Assembly: GCA_945865815.1 (NCBI GenBank)
Contig: CAMBFR010000033.1
Span: 1 to 35,117, forward strand
Direction of reading: 5' to 3'
Length of the DNA stretch: 35,117 bases
Origin: Candidatus Sulfopaludibacter sp. SbA3
GTDB taxonomy: Bacteria; Acidobacteriota; Terriglobia; 20CM-2-55-15
Under the pieces are notes generated by a model. It saw only the letters and a program-made list of their open reading frames with translations, made no database searches and had not been told where the DNA came from. A program made the translations under genes and the position numbers. The first letter of the stretch is position 1. Each line of letters opens with the position of its first letter. Shown here one piece after another: positions 17,454 through 25,178 of the stretch.

Positions 17454-18404
17454 CTACCTGGCGGCCCTGTCGCGCGCGCGGCCCGCGCTGAGTGTGTTGG
17501 GAACCGCATAATTTCCCTCGTGACACGCGTACTCGAAAAGCTTGTAGTCCGGCTCGAGGTTCAGGGGCATCGCCAATTTCCAGGGCGACGTGAAGACCTT
17601 GGGATCTTCGACGGCCACTTCGTACTGGATCGTTTTCTCATCGACGCGCGTAAAGCGCTCGACGACGTGCAGCTCTTCGCTCTGCGGAACCGATCGCACG
17701 CGCTGCGAGGCGGCGTTGGTGGCCAGGCTTCCCTTGTCGTTATAGTTAGTGATGTCCACGACGAGCGTGTCGCCTTCCCAATGCCCGCGTGAATCGCCGT
17801 TCCACTGCCGGAAGGCGGGTCCCAGATGGGGACGCCCGTCGAGGGGAATAATCCGCGCCTCGTGGATCATCTCGTACATGATCGCCACGTACCCGGGACC
17901 CTGCAGGATCTGGTACCCGGAGCCGTAACCGGTCGGGAAAATCCCTCCCGGCACGCCGCGCGTGATACAGCGCTCCCAGGGGGTAAAGTTCACCCAGTCG
18001 TCCTGGATATGGGCCAGCCTGTAGTTTCGTTGTTCCTCTGCCCACGGCATGATCGGCACTCGGCCGTTGGGCGGATCGACGACCAGCGATCTTCCTTTTT
18101 CCAGCTTCCGGCTGAACGTGTCGTTTGCGAAGCCGGGGCCGGTGCCGCGCGCCGTCCGGTCAGGGTCGCCGGCATATAAGTCCGGCTGGTCGCTTTCATC
18201 GAACACCTCAAACGGGGTACTGGTGTAGTTGGTCCAGGTTCCCTGGATGTCCGGTTGACCGTCAGGCGTTCGAGGCGCAGTCCAGTTCTTCGCGGCCTGG
18301 GTTGGGTTCGTTCCGGCGGTTTGGTCCTGGCCGGCGGCAAATGCCAGCATCGCCGCAGCCATCACGGCGATCGCCAGCGACATTAGAAGAGTTCGAGTCC
18401 GCAT
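17454..18404 (-). CDS. Secreted protein of unknown function, paralog A of a tandem pair
   Basis: A 316-aa exported protein with a signal peptide (residues 1-24, hydrophobic stretch LLMSLAIAVMAAAMLAFA). The mature part begins with APRTPDGQPDIQGTWTN and carries the family landmarks GHWEGDTLVVDITNYNDKG, LHVVERFTRVDEKTIQYEVAV, EDPKVFTSPWKLAMPL and FEYACHEGNYAV. It is homologous to the gene immediately downstream (14-bp gap). Function unknown; no catalytic motif is evident, though the conserved Cys-His near the C-terminus might bind a ligand or cofactor (speculative). GAGGTG lies seven bases before the ATG. Confidence 0.75.
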   Translation of the reverse strand: MRTRTLLMSLAIAVMAAAMLAFAAGQDQTAGTNPTQAAKNWTAPRTPDGQPDIQGTWTNYTSTPFEVFDESDQPDLYAGDPDRTARGTGPGFANDTFSRKLEKGRSLVVDPPNGRVPIMPWAEEQRNYRLAHIQDDWVNFTPWERCITRGVPGGIFPTGYGSGYQILQGPGYVAIMYEMIHEARIIPLDGRPHLGPAFRQWNGDSRGHWEGDTLVVDITNYNDKGSLATNAASQRVRSVPQSEELHVVERFTRVDEKTIQYEVAVEDPKVFTSPWKLAMPLNLEPDYKLFEYACHEGNYAVPNTLSAGRARDRAAR

Positions 18405-18441
18405 TCAACACCTCGCAGTCGGCGGAATGTCCGTTACTTTT

Positions 18442-18873
18442 TTACTTTTTTTCAGATGGATCGCGGCGGTCGGCGGGCGCGCCGGTGTTCGACGAACCGA
18501 TGAACAGTTTCTGGCCGCTCGCCATCGTGACTTCCCGGCCATTCGCCCGGTTCGACCCGTCTTTTGCGCGAAATCCCTGAACTGTAATCTGGGTTCCCGG
18601 GAGCACCGAATTCTTGTTCCAGCCGAGCCGGAGCAGCGCGTTGGGCGCGCCACCCTCGATCGACCAGGCGACAGCCTTCCCGTCCGGGCCCTTCACTTCC
18701 ATATGGAGCCACGCGTGCGGGTTGATCCATTCCATTTTGGTAACGGTTCCTTTCAGCGTCACCGGCTTGGACCCATCGAATTCCGCAGCGAATGCATGAT
18801 GCGCGACGGCCGGCGCTCCAGCCGTCAGGATGAGCATGGCGACAGCCGCAACAAAGAAAAGACGCGTTTGCAT
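18442..18873 (-). CDS. DUF6152 family secreted protein
   Basis: A 143-aa exported protein: signal peptide (1-23, ending APAVA), then HHAFAAEFDGSKPVTLKGTV, MEWINPHAWLHMEV, a Trp-rich middle and TVQGFRAKDGSNRANGREVT, the hallmarks of DUF6152. The fold appears OB-like and the role is unknown. The conserved histidines after the cleavage site (HH) and in NPHAW could bind metal (inference). ATG 18873 is supported by GGGAGG ten bases upstream; the frame is open further upstream but that part reads as non-coding. It heads the unit with the two paralogs 37 bp downstream. This association is itself informative for annotating the family. Confidence 0.85.
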   Translation of the reverse strand: MQTRLFFVAAVAMLILTAGAPAVAHHAFAAEFDGSKPVTLKGTVTKMEWINPHAWLHMEVKGPDGKAVAWSIEGGAPNALLRLGWNKNSVLPGTQITVQGFRAKDGSNRANGREVTMASGQKLFIGSSNTGAPADRRDPSEKK

Positions 18874-19007
18874 CGACGTACCTCCCGGAAAAAAACTGGA
18901 TGGAAAGAATCTTTGGCCGCACAGCGCGCGGCTTCGGGGCCGATCGTACCACAGGCCTACTATCCTTCCCACGCTTTTGCTTGTCTTTGCTGGTCGTCCA
19001 CACTTAC

Positions 19008-19421
19008 TCAGACAGGCGTTGTCAGTGGCTCGCCTTTCTTCGCGAATATCATCGCCAGTAACCGCGCGCGACTCGTGGCACTGACGTTGCGGTTGACTTC
19101 GTGTGTACTTCCGGGTTGTTCGTAAAACATCTGGCCCGCCCTGTATGTGGTTTCAGGCACTCCTGAGATCTTCGTCACCACCTCACCTTCGATGACATAC
19201 ACCAGGACGAAACCGGGATGACGATGGGGACGGCTTTGAGCTCCCGGCGCCACAGTGATCTCGGTTGCAGTCATCTGCCAGCCATCAAGCGTGACATTGG
19301 GAAGATCCTGTACGAACAGCGGAGCCGGAGTCTGGACGCCCTGGGCTGAAGCAGCCTGGGTGGCCAGGTGGAGCAGGGGAACGAGAGCGGTGATTATCGC
19401 GTCGCGACGGGTTATTTCCAT
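19008..19421 (-). CDS. Secreted cupin-domain protein
   Basis: A 137-aa protein with an N-terminal export signal that begins with twin arginines (MEITRRDAIITALVPLLHLA), which may be a Tat signal. One cupin domain follows, with ligands PHRHPGFVLVYVIEGE in motif 1 and YRAGQMFYEQPGSTHEVNRN in motif 2, so metal ligands are retained. The function of such periplasmic cupins is not established. The ATG has GGAG seven bases upstream and overlaps the end of the DoxX-like gene by 10 bp, indicating coupling. Confidence 0.82.
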   Translation of the reverse strand: MEITRRDAIITALVPLLHLATQAASAQGVQTPAPLFVQDLPNVTLDGWQMTATEITVAPGAQSRPHRHPGFVLVYVIEGEVVTKISGVPETTYRAGQMFYEQPGSTHEVNRNVSATSRARLLAMIFAKKGEPLTTPV

Positions 19422-20008
19422 GTTGTCTCCTTTCGTCTTTTAAGGAATAGAGCGTCCAGGCTCAGCATTGAGGCGTCAACTGTCGCCAACATCCAGCCGC
19501 CCATTGCCAGAACGTATACCGCCCAGGTGAACTGTTCGAGGCCTGATAGCGTCATCGCCGATGCGAACAGAAACAGCAACATCCCGGATCCGGCAGCAGC
19601 ATACCGGAGCTTGAGACCTGCAAGCATCGAGAAACAACACGCGACTTCCGCGATCGGGGCAAGGACCGCCAGCGCCGGAATGATTGCTTGTGGCATGAAT
19701 GAATTGACCACGCCAGTGTAGCGGATAAATCCGTTGAAGTCGCTGAAGCGGCTCTGCAAGGCCAGCACGAAGGCGCCCACAATTACAAACCGGGCGACCG
19801 TGTTGATCCATCGGTAATGCCCGCGCGTGACGGCCACGGCGGCGAAGGCGCCTGTGAAGATCAGCGGCCGTATCAAGCCGGACAAGGGCGTCCCGGAAAA
19901 AAATATCTGGCTCACAAACCAGGCCAGCTGTATCGAAAGAGCGACGCTTAGTGCGATCAAAGCGGCCGCTTTGCTTCTCTCGAATCGAGCACTGTCTAAG
20001 AAATTCAT
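19412..20008 (-). CDS. DoxX-like integral membrane protein
   Basis: A 198-aa inner-membrane protein with about five to six hydrophobic segments (near residues 14-34, 42-60, 68-85, 104-122, 130-148, 158-178). The central part (GFIRYTGVVNSFMPQAIIPALAVLAPIAEVACC, in pieces: GFIRYTGVVNS, PIAEVACCFSMLAG) resembles the DoxX/SURF4 family. Family members are associated with redox or thiol metabolism in other bacteria, but none is proven here. ATG 20008 with GAGAG upstream is preferred over a GTG two codons earlier. It overlaps the secreted cupin gene downstream, a pair that likely functions together. Confidence 0.65.
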   Translation of the reverse strand: MNFLDSARFERSKAAALIALSVALSIQLAWFVSQIFFSGTPLSGLIRPLIFTGAFAAVAVTRGHYRWINTVARFVIVGAFVLALQSRFSDFNGFIRYTGVVNSFMPQAIIPALAVLAPIAEVACCFSMLAGLKLRYAAAGSGMLLFLFASAMTLSGLEQFTWAVYVLAMGGWMLATVDASMLSLDALFLKRRKETTWK

Positions 20009-20029
20009 AGGCACTCTCAGGGCACCATT

Positions 20030-20506
20030 TCAGTGTTTACCGTACTTTATCAATACCCGCTCGACGATTCCGGTGGTGGATACGCCCTGGACGAGGGGCA
20101 AGGCGATAACCTCTCCTCCCCAGCTTTCCACTTCTGTCCGGCCGACAATTCCGTCGAGGCCCCAATCCGCACCTTTTACAAGAACGTCGGGCCGGATTTT
20201 GAGGATGGCTTCGAGCGGCGTGTCTTCATCGAAGGTGCACACAAAATCCACCACCTCGAGCGCCGCCAGCAATTCCGCCCGTTCCTGCTCGGGAATAATG
20301 GGGCGGCTTGCGCCCTTGAACCGCCGCACGGACGCGTCTGTGTTGATGGCCACGACAAGCGCGTCGCCACGATCGCGAGCCTGCTTCAGCAGTTCGATGT
20401 GCCCAGGATGAAGAATGTCGAAGCACCCGTTGGTGAAAACAACCTTCCTGCCTGAAGCCTGCAGGTCACGAGTCTTTTGGGCTATGAGTTCAAGGGAGGC
20501 GATCAT
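20030..20506 (-). CDS. rfaE2: D-glycero-β-D-manno-heptose 1-phosphate adenylyltransferase
   Basis: Nucleotidyltransferase that makes ADP-heptose for LPS core or S-layer glycans; it corresponds to the C-terminal domain of HldE. The motif [16 protein letters not shown] (residues 25-40) contains the HxGH active site. [14 protein letters not shown] and [22 protein letters not shown] (in parts) are diagnostic, and STTGIVERV is the second nucleotide motif. The stand-alone 158-aa form implies a separate kinase (HldA/RfaE1) elsewhere. It supports a diderm organism with heptose-containing glycans. It lies 22 bp upstream of the DoxX-like gene and divergent from the hydrolase gene; an extended -10 (TGC then TATACT, 20540-20532) precedes it by 25 bp. 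Confidence 0.93.
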   Translation of the reverse strand: MIASLELIAQKTRDLQASGRKVVFTNGCFDILHPGHIELLKQARDRGDALVVAINTDASVRRFKGASRPIIPEQERAELLAALEVVDFVCTFDEDTPLEAILKIRPDVLVKGADWGLDGIVGRTEVESWGGEVIALPLVQGVSTTGIVERVLIKYGKH

Positions 20507-20547
20507 AAACGCTGATTTGCGTCGAAGTCTTAGTATAGCATCGCGAA

Positions 20548-21939
20548 GTGCCCCGTCTCTGGATCAGCCTGGCCTTTGGAGCGCTGCTGGCGCTTGCATG
20601 GACTCAGTTCTCATCGCTTGACCCGAAACAGGAGTCCGGCACGCTCCCGATCACGCCCGCAACTCCGTACATCCGCTACATGCCCGAGGCGCAACCCCGG
20701 GCACGCATCCTGGTCGTTCACGGATTGAATTCCAACAAGGAATTCATGCAGATTTTTTGTAAGGCGTTCGCGGACGCCGGTTTCGAGGTCTACTCCATCG
20801 ACCTTCCGGGCCACGGCGATTCGCGCTCAGGCTTCGAAGCCTCCCTTGCGCAGGCTGCCGTCCGGAATGCGCTGGAACATATTGGAGGCAACCCCATTGT
20901 GATCGGGCATTCCCTCGGCGCCGGACTGCTTCTGGACATCACGGCTGAACGCCATTTCGATACGCTCGTATTGCTCTCGCCGGCTCCGACGCCGGTCGAT
21001 ACCCTTGACGCCGGTCGCGTGCTGGTCGTCACCGGGAGATGGGACATTCCCCGGATCAACGCTTTCATCCCGACCCTGCAGGATATCGGCGGATCCAGGC
21101 TGGAGTGGTGGCAGTCGCCCTGGGGAGCTCACTCTTCCGCAGTCATGAACCCCGAAACTATCCGCGCGATCGTGGCGTGGCTCGGCGGGAACACTGCAAA
21201 CCTGAGGACGACGGCACGATTGGGCTGGCTCGGCGCCATGTTCGCCGCGGGCCTCGGATTGGGCCTGACACTATTGCGCGGCAATCCCATCGAGCCCAAA
21301 CCGGCCCGCATGCCGCTGCTGCTTGTTTACCATGTTGCGGCAGGTGGCGCGGGGGTTCTCCTGTTGCAATGGATCGGACCTCTGAGTTGGATTCGCGTAT
21401 TCGCCATGGACTATCTGGTGAGCTTTGTTTTGGCGGCGGGCCTCGTCGTGCTGCTCCTGGGGATGCTGGGCAAACGAGATCGCACGGAATCTTTTCGCCC
21501 GAGCATGGCTGTCTTGAAGGCAGTAGCCGCAGCCGCCTATGTCATCGTTGTATTGGGCTTGATTGGCGGCTCCCACGTGTTTCACCTGGGCATTTCCGGA
21601 GGACGGTGGTGGCGCTTCCCTTTGATTGCGGCCGCAAGTTTTCCTCTGTTCATGGCCGACGAGTTGTTTGTCCGGCCTGCGGCCTCGTGGTGGCGCCGGG
21701 CGGCGATCGGTATCCTCACGAAGACTCTTCTGGGAGCTTTCGTGCTGAGTGGAGTGCTGCTCCTGAGCCCGGACTATGCTTTCCTCGCGTTGGTGCTTCA
21801 CGTGGTGGTATCGTTTTGGATCGCTCTTTGGTTCGTCACGGAAGCGGTTCACAGAAATACTCAGGATCCTTTAGCCACGGCGATTTTTGCATCTCTTGTT
21901 CAGGGATGGGCATTCGCCGCGGCTTTCGTTATCACTTGA
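20548..21939 (+). CDS. α/β-hydrolase fused to a multi-pass membrane domain
   Basis: A 463-aa two-part protein. After an N-terminal anchor (residues 5-19) comes an α/β-hydrolase domain (about 50-215). The likely triad is Ser122 in GHSLGAG, Asp166 in VTGRWD and His195 in WGAHSS; the oxyanion loop is near VVHGLNSN. From about 225 to the end there are about seven hydrophobic segments typical of an integral membrane domain of unknown family. The substrate is probably lipid-like or membrane-derived (inference). The start is GTG with no Shine-Dalgarno; a weak TATAGC lies eight bases upstream. It is followed after 15 bp by the M16 peptidase pair, so an envelope role is plausible. Confidence 0.75.
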   Translation: MPRLWISLAFGALLALAWTQFSSLDPKQESGTLPITPATPYIRYMPEAQPRARILVVHGLNSNKEFMQIFCKAFADAGFEVYSIDLPGHGDSRSGFEASLAQAAVRNALEHIGGNPIVIGHSLGAGLLLDITAERHFDTLVLLSPAPTPVDTLDAGRVLVVTGRWDIPRINAFIPTLQDIGGSRLEWWQSPWGAHSSAVMNPETIRAIVAWLGGNTANLRTTARLGWLGAMFAAGLGLGLTLLRGNPIEPKPARMPLLLVYHVAAGGAGVLLLQWIGPLSWIRVFAMDYLVSFVLAAGLVVLLLGMLGKRDRTESFRPSMAVLKAVAAAAYVIVVLGLIGGSHVFHLGISGGRWWRFPLIAAASFPLFMADELFVRPAASWWRRAAIGILTKTLLGAFVLSGVLLLSPDYAFLALVLHVVVSFWIALWFVTEAVHRNTQDPLATAIFASLVQGWAFAAAFVIT

Positions 21940-21954
21940 TCGGGAGATGATCGA

Positions 21955-23274
21955 ATGCGTTTCGTAGCGTCCGCGCTTATCTTGCTGTTTCTGCAAAGTT
22001 CGGGCTCGCGGCCCGGCATTGTGGAATACAAACAAACCGTGCTGCCTAACGGGCTGACTGTAATCACTCATGAAGATCATTCGACTCCGGTCGTCAATCT
22101 TCAAGTCTGGTATCACGTCGGATCGAAGGACGAACGGGAAGGCCGCACCGGGTTCGCGCATCTGTTTGAGCACCTGATGTTCAAGGGATCGGCGAACGTC
22201 GAGCCCGAAGAGCACGGCAAGATCGTCACGAATGCCGGCGGCGACAGCAACGCATACACCACCGACGATGTGACGGTTTATTTCGAAACCGTTCCGGCCA
22301 ACTACCTTGAAAAGATGATCTGGCTGGAGGCGGACCGCCTTGCCACGCTCGACGTTTCACAGGAGAACTTTCTGCAGGAGCGGGAGGTTGTAAAAGAGGA
22401 GCGTCTGACCCGGATCGAAAATCCGCCATACGGCAACATGATGGAGTTGCTCTACAACAACGCCTTTGATGTTCATCCTTATAAGCACCTCACGATCGGC
22501 AGCATGGCGGACCTGACTGCGGCAACGATCAATGATGTGCGCGACTTCTATCAAACGTATTACGTCCCCAACAACGCCACGCTGGTGATTGCGGGCGACC
22601 TCAAAACGGACGAGACACTCGGATGGGTAAGGACGTATTTCGGCGGCATTCCGCGGGGAAAGCGCCCGATCACGCGGCCGAATCTAACGGAGCCGCCACA
22701 CGATAAAGAGCGCCGCATTAATCATTCCAAGGCCGTTCCGCTGCCCGCTTACGTCGCGGGATACTACGTTCCCGAAGACGGACACCCGGACTTTTATCCC
22801 CTGGTAATTGCCTCGAGCATCCTCTCCGATGGCCAGAGTTCCCGCATTTACCAGTCGCTGGTTTATCAAAAGCAACTCGCGATTCAAGCCCAGGCGGGAG
22901 GGAGCTTCACCGAAGATCCCAACCTTTTCTTTGCATTCCTGATCATGAATCGCGGCGCATCCATCGAAGACGGCGAACAGGCCCTGACCGCGGAGCTGTT
23001 GCGCATGACGACCGAACCCGTCACGGATAAGGAACTGGAAAAGGCGAAGAACAAGACCCGGTCGGAATATACGTTCGGCCGTCAGTCCGTCCGGCAGAAG
23101 GCGGATGCCCTCGGCCATGCTGCCGTTATTCACGGCGACACCACCGCCGTGGAAAAGGAATACGAGCTCTTCATGAAAGTCACGAAGGACGACGTGATGC
23201 GCGTGGCGAAACAGTATTTCAGGCCTGAAAACCGAACCGTGGTGGTTATAACTCCGCCGCAACGTGGCAACTGA
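21955..23274 (+). CDS. M16B zinc peptidase, catalytic subunit
   Basis: Exported (signal 1-17) insulinase-family zinc protease of 439 aa. The inverted zinc motif HLFEH is at residues 69-73, with the third ligand at Glu148/149 in REVVKEER, the expected distance. Two M16 homology halves follow the usual order. The second half has SSRIYQ but lacks the Tyr of the R/Y substrate-binding pair. That fits an αβ arrangement in which the partner gene downstream supplies R/Y. GGGAG precedes the ATG. Its last two residues and TGA stop are encoded by a REP-like repeat (23264-23289). It is 15 bp after the hydrolase gene. Confidence 0.92.
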   Translation: MRFVASALILLFLQSSGSRPGIVEYKQTVLPNGLTVITHEDHSTPVVNLQVWYHVGSKDEREGRTGFAHLFEHLMFKGSANVEPEEHGKIVTNAGGDSNAYTTDDVTVYFETVPANYLEKMIWLEADRLATLDVSQENFLQEREVVKEERLTRIENPPYGNMMELLYNNAFDVHPYKHLTIGSMADLTAATINDVRDFYQTYYVPNNATLVIAGDLKTDETLGWVRTYFGGIPRGKRPITRPNLTEPPHDKERRINHSKAVPLPAYVAGYYVPEDGHPDFYPLVIASSILSDGQSSRIYQSLVYQKQLAIQAQAGGSFTEDPNLFFAFLIMNRGASIEDGEQALTAELLRMTTEPVTDKELEKAKNKTRSEYTFGRQSVRQKADALGHAAVIHGDTTAVEKEYELFMKVTKDDVMRVAKQYFRPENRTVVVITPPQRGN

Positions 23275-23289
23275 AGCCCCGCGCCCACA
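23264..23289. repeat. REP-like palindrome, copy 2, half-degraded, forming a stop codon
   Basis: CTGAAGCCCCGCGCCCACA (23271-23289) matches 19 consecutive bases of the copy at 27440-27458; the left arm is shortened to GTGGCAA. The TGA within CTGAAG is the stop codon of the first M16 gene. The remaining hairpin potential is lost. Confidence 0.7.
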
Positions 23290-23309
23290 GCTGTTAATAA
23301 GGAGAATCG

Positions 23310-24770
23310 ATGCGCGCCGCACAAATACTTTTAGTTCTGCTGATCGCCGTGGCTGTTTCCATTGTGGCCACACAACAACAGGCCGGGCCGCGCGCACCAT
23401 CCGTTGCGCCGGAGCCGCCGCCGCTGGCGAAAGTGGATTTTCCTTCTTATGAAAAGCGGGTGTTGGCGAATGGCCTGACCGTATATGCGCTCGAACACCA
23501 CGAACAGCCGGTGGTTGCAATCCGGCTTGTCATAACTGCCGGATCGGCGAACGACCCACTGAATCTTCCGGGCGTGGCGGCATTCACGGCGGATCTGCTC
23601 AGCCAGGGAACCCGATCCCGGTCGGCGACGCAGATCGCGGAAACAATGGATCAGGTCGGCGCATCACTCGGCGCTTCAGCCGACATGGAAAGCACTGTGG
23701 TTTCAGCCAGCGCGCTGAAGGACGACATCGGACTCGCATTTGAAATGATGAACGACGTCCTGATGAACCCGGCTTTCGCACCCGAGGAGATCGCTCGAGC
23801 GCAACAGCAGGCAATGTCGAGCCTGACCGCATCCATGGAAGATTCCGACTTTCTCGCCGATGCAGTATTCGAGCGGGGAATCTACGGCGCCCATCCTTAC
23901 GGCAGTCCGGGCGGCGGAACACTCAGATCCATACCCGCGCTGAGGCGAGACGATCTGGTGCGGTTTCACAATACGTACTACGCACCCAACATTTCCGCAC
24001 TGGCGATAGTTGGAGACTTGTCTGCCGAAGACGCATTCAAACTCGCGGAACAGTGGTTCGGTTCCTGGCAGAAAAAGGAAGTGCCGCGCGTCGCGCTGGA
24101 CGCGGTTTCAAAGATTCAGGGCAGGCGCATCATCGTCGTCGACAAACCGGACTCGGTGCAAACGGAGGTTCGCGTCGGCCACGCCACCGTTACCAGAAAA
24201 GACCCGGACTATTTCAACATCCTTATTGGCAGTATCGTCCTGGGTGGATCGTCTTCGGGACGCCTGAACCAAAAACTCCGAGTCGAGAAGGGACTCACGT
24301 ACGGCGCTTTCGCAACAATCATTCCTCGAAAGGGCCCGGGCAGCATTTACGCCGCCTCCGACACTCGTACTGAAAAGACGGGCGAGGCGTTGCAACTGAT
24401 CTTTGACGAAATTGAGCACCTTGCTACTACCGAAACGCCGGCGGAAGAACTCGGGAACGCGAAAACCTACATCATTGGAAGTTTTCCGTTGAGCATCGAG
24501 TTGCCGGGCGATCTGGCCGCGCGCCTGACCAACATCTTTCTATACGACCTCGGCGACGACTATCTCCAGACCTATCGAGACAAACTGGCTGCCGTCAGTT
24601 CAGCCGATGTCCTGCGTGCTGCGAAAGAAAAAATCGCGGGCGACGATTCGGTTGTCGTCCTTGTGGGCAAGGCGGCCGACTTCCAGGACTCCATCCGGTC
24701 CATGGGCAATGTCGAAGTCATTCCCGCCGACAAACTCGACCTCGGCTCGACTGCGTTGAGGATTCCGTAA
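23310..24770 (+). CDS. M16B peptidase-like protein, non-catalytic partner
   Basis: A 486-aa exported homolog (signal 1-20) in which the HxxEH zinc motif is replaced by GVAAFTADLLSQG (residues 88-100), so it cannot bind zinc in the usual way. It retains the R/Y motif region SSGRLNQKLRVEKGLTYGAF in its C-terminal half. Paired with the upstream active homolog it fits the heterodimeric M16B peptidases (as in Sphingomonas and mitochondrial processing peptidase), where one subunit carries zinc and the other the substrate-binding R/Y pair. A good AGGAG six bases before the ATG. It probably acts in the periplasm. Confidence 0.9.
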   Translation: MRAAQILLVLLIAVAVSIVATQQQAGPRAPSVAPEPPPLAKVDFPSYEKRVLANGLTVYALEHHEQPVVAIRLVITAGSANDPLNLPGVAAFTADLLSQGTRSRSATQIAETMDQVGASLGASADMESTVVSASALKDDIGLAFEMMNDVLMNPAFAPEEIARAQQQAMSSLTASMEDSDFLADAVFERGIYGAHPYGSPGGGTLRSIPALRRDDLVRFHNTYYAPNISALAIVGDLSAEDAFKLAEQWFGSWQKKEVPRVALDAVSKIQGRRIIVVDKPDSVQTEVRVGHATVTRKDPDYFNILIGSIVLGGSSSGRLNQKLRVEKGLTYGAFATIIPRKGPGSIYAASDTRTEKTGEALQLIFDEIEHLATTETPAEELGNAKTYIIGSFPLSIELPGDLAARLTNIFLYDLGDDYLQTYRDKLAAVSSADVLRAAKEKIAGDDSVVVLVGKAADFQDSIRSMGNVEVIPADKLDLGSTALRIP

Positions 24771-24779
24771 TGCTATACT
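24771..24779 (+). promoter_or_regulatory. Extended -10 promoter of the small helical protein gene
   Basis: TGC followed by TATACT (24774-24779), an extended -10. The gene at 24816 has a conventional leader of about 30 nt with AGAGGAAGG ending six bases before its ATG, in contrast with the leaderless promoters nearby. Confidence 0.4.
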
Positions 24780-24815
24780 TCGGTTGCCCTTTGCCTTTCT
24801 CAGAGGAAGGTACCG

Positions 24816-25112
24816 ATGACCCCGGAAAAACTAGAACGAACCATCGAATTCATCGTTGAACACCAGGCGCAGGCCGCAGCTCACATAGAGCAGTTGGCAG
24901 TTGCGTTTCGAGCCGCGGAAGAACAGCGGATCAAGGACCAGGTTCTCGCTCGGGAAGTGCAATCCGCGGTGGTCATCCTGACCGAACTCGCTCAAATCCA
25001 GTCCAGCCGCCTTGCCAGGCACGAAGAAGCCTTTCAGGTCCTGCATGAAGATCTGAAAGAATCTCTAAACCGGCTTGATCAGATTTTGCGCCGGCTCACG
25101 GACAGAAACTGA
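24816..25112 (+). CDS. Small coiled-coil protein of unknown function
   Basis: A 98-aa charged protein predicted to be almost entirely helical, with heptad-like spacing of Leu/Ile/Val throughout (LERTIEFIVEHQAQAAAHIEQL near the N-terminus, LKESLNRLDQILRRL at the C-terminus; shown in short parts). No cysteine, signal peptide or known domain. Such short coiled coils frequently occur in acidobacterial genomes without assigned function. Clear Shine-Dalgarno AGAGGAAGG. It lies between the M16 pair and the arginine genes; it need not belong to either. Confidence 0.65.
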   Translation: MTPEKLERTIEFIVEHQAQAAAHIEQLAVAFRAAEEQRIKDQVLAREVQSAVVILTELAQIQSSRLARHEEAFQVLHEDLKESLNRLDQILRRLTDRN

Positions 25113-25143
25113 TCTTTCTCGTCATCATTCGCGTTCATTAGCG

Positions 25144-25172
25144 TTGACTCTCGGCCGCTTTGACTGTATAAA
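25144..25172 (+). promoter_or_regulatory. Promoter of argC
   Basis: TTGACT (25144-25149), a 17-bp spacer, TATAAA (25167-25172). The argC ATG is at 25178, so the mRNA is predicted to start at or beside the start codon. The -10 box lies inside the first ARG-box-like site. Confidence 0.75.
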
Positions 25173-25178
25173 TATGCA
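25165..25178. promoter_or_regulatory. ARG box 1 of argC (weaker)
   Basis: TGTATAAATATGCA fits the TGAAT-N4-ATTCA core at 4/5 and 4/5. It overlaps the -10 box, so ArgR bound here would block RNA polymerase. Confidence 0.6.

Noticed and set aside
25117-25140. Short tract before argC reading like ATTCGCGTTCATTAGCG as a regulatory site
   Set aside because: It resembles common degenerate intergenic repeats; no link to ArgR sites, which lie downstream.
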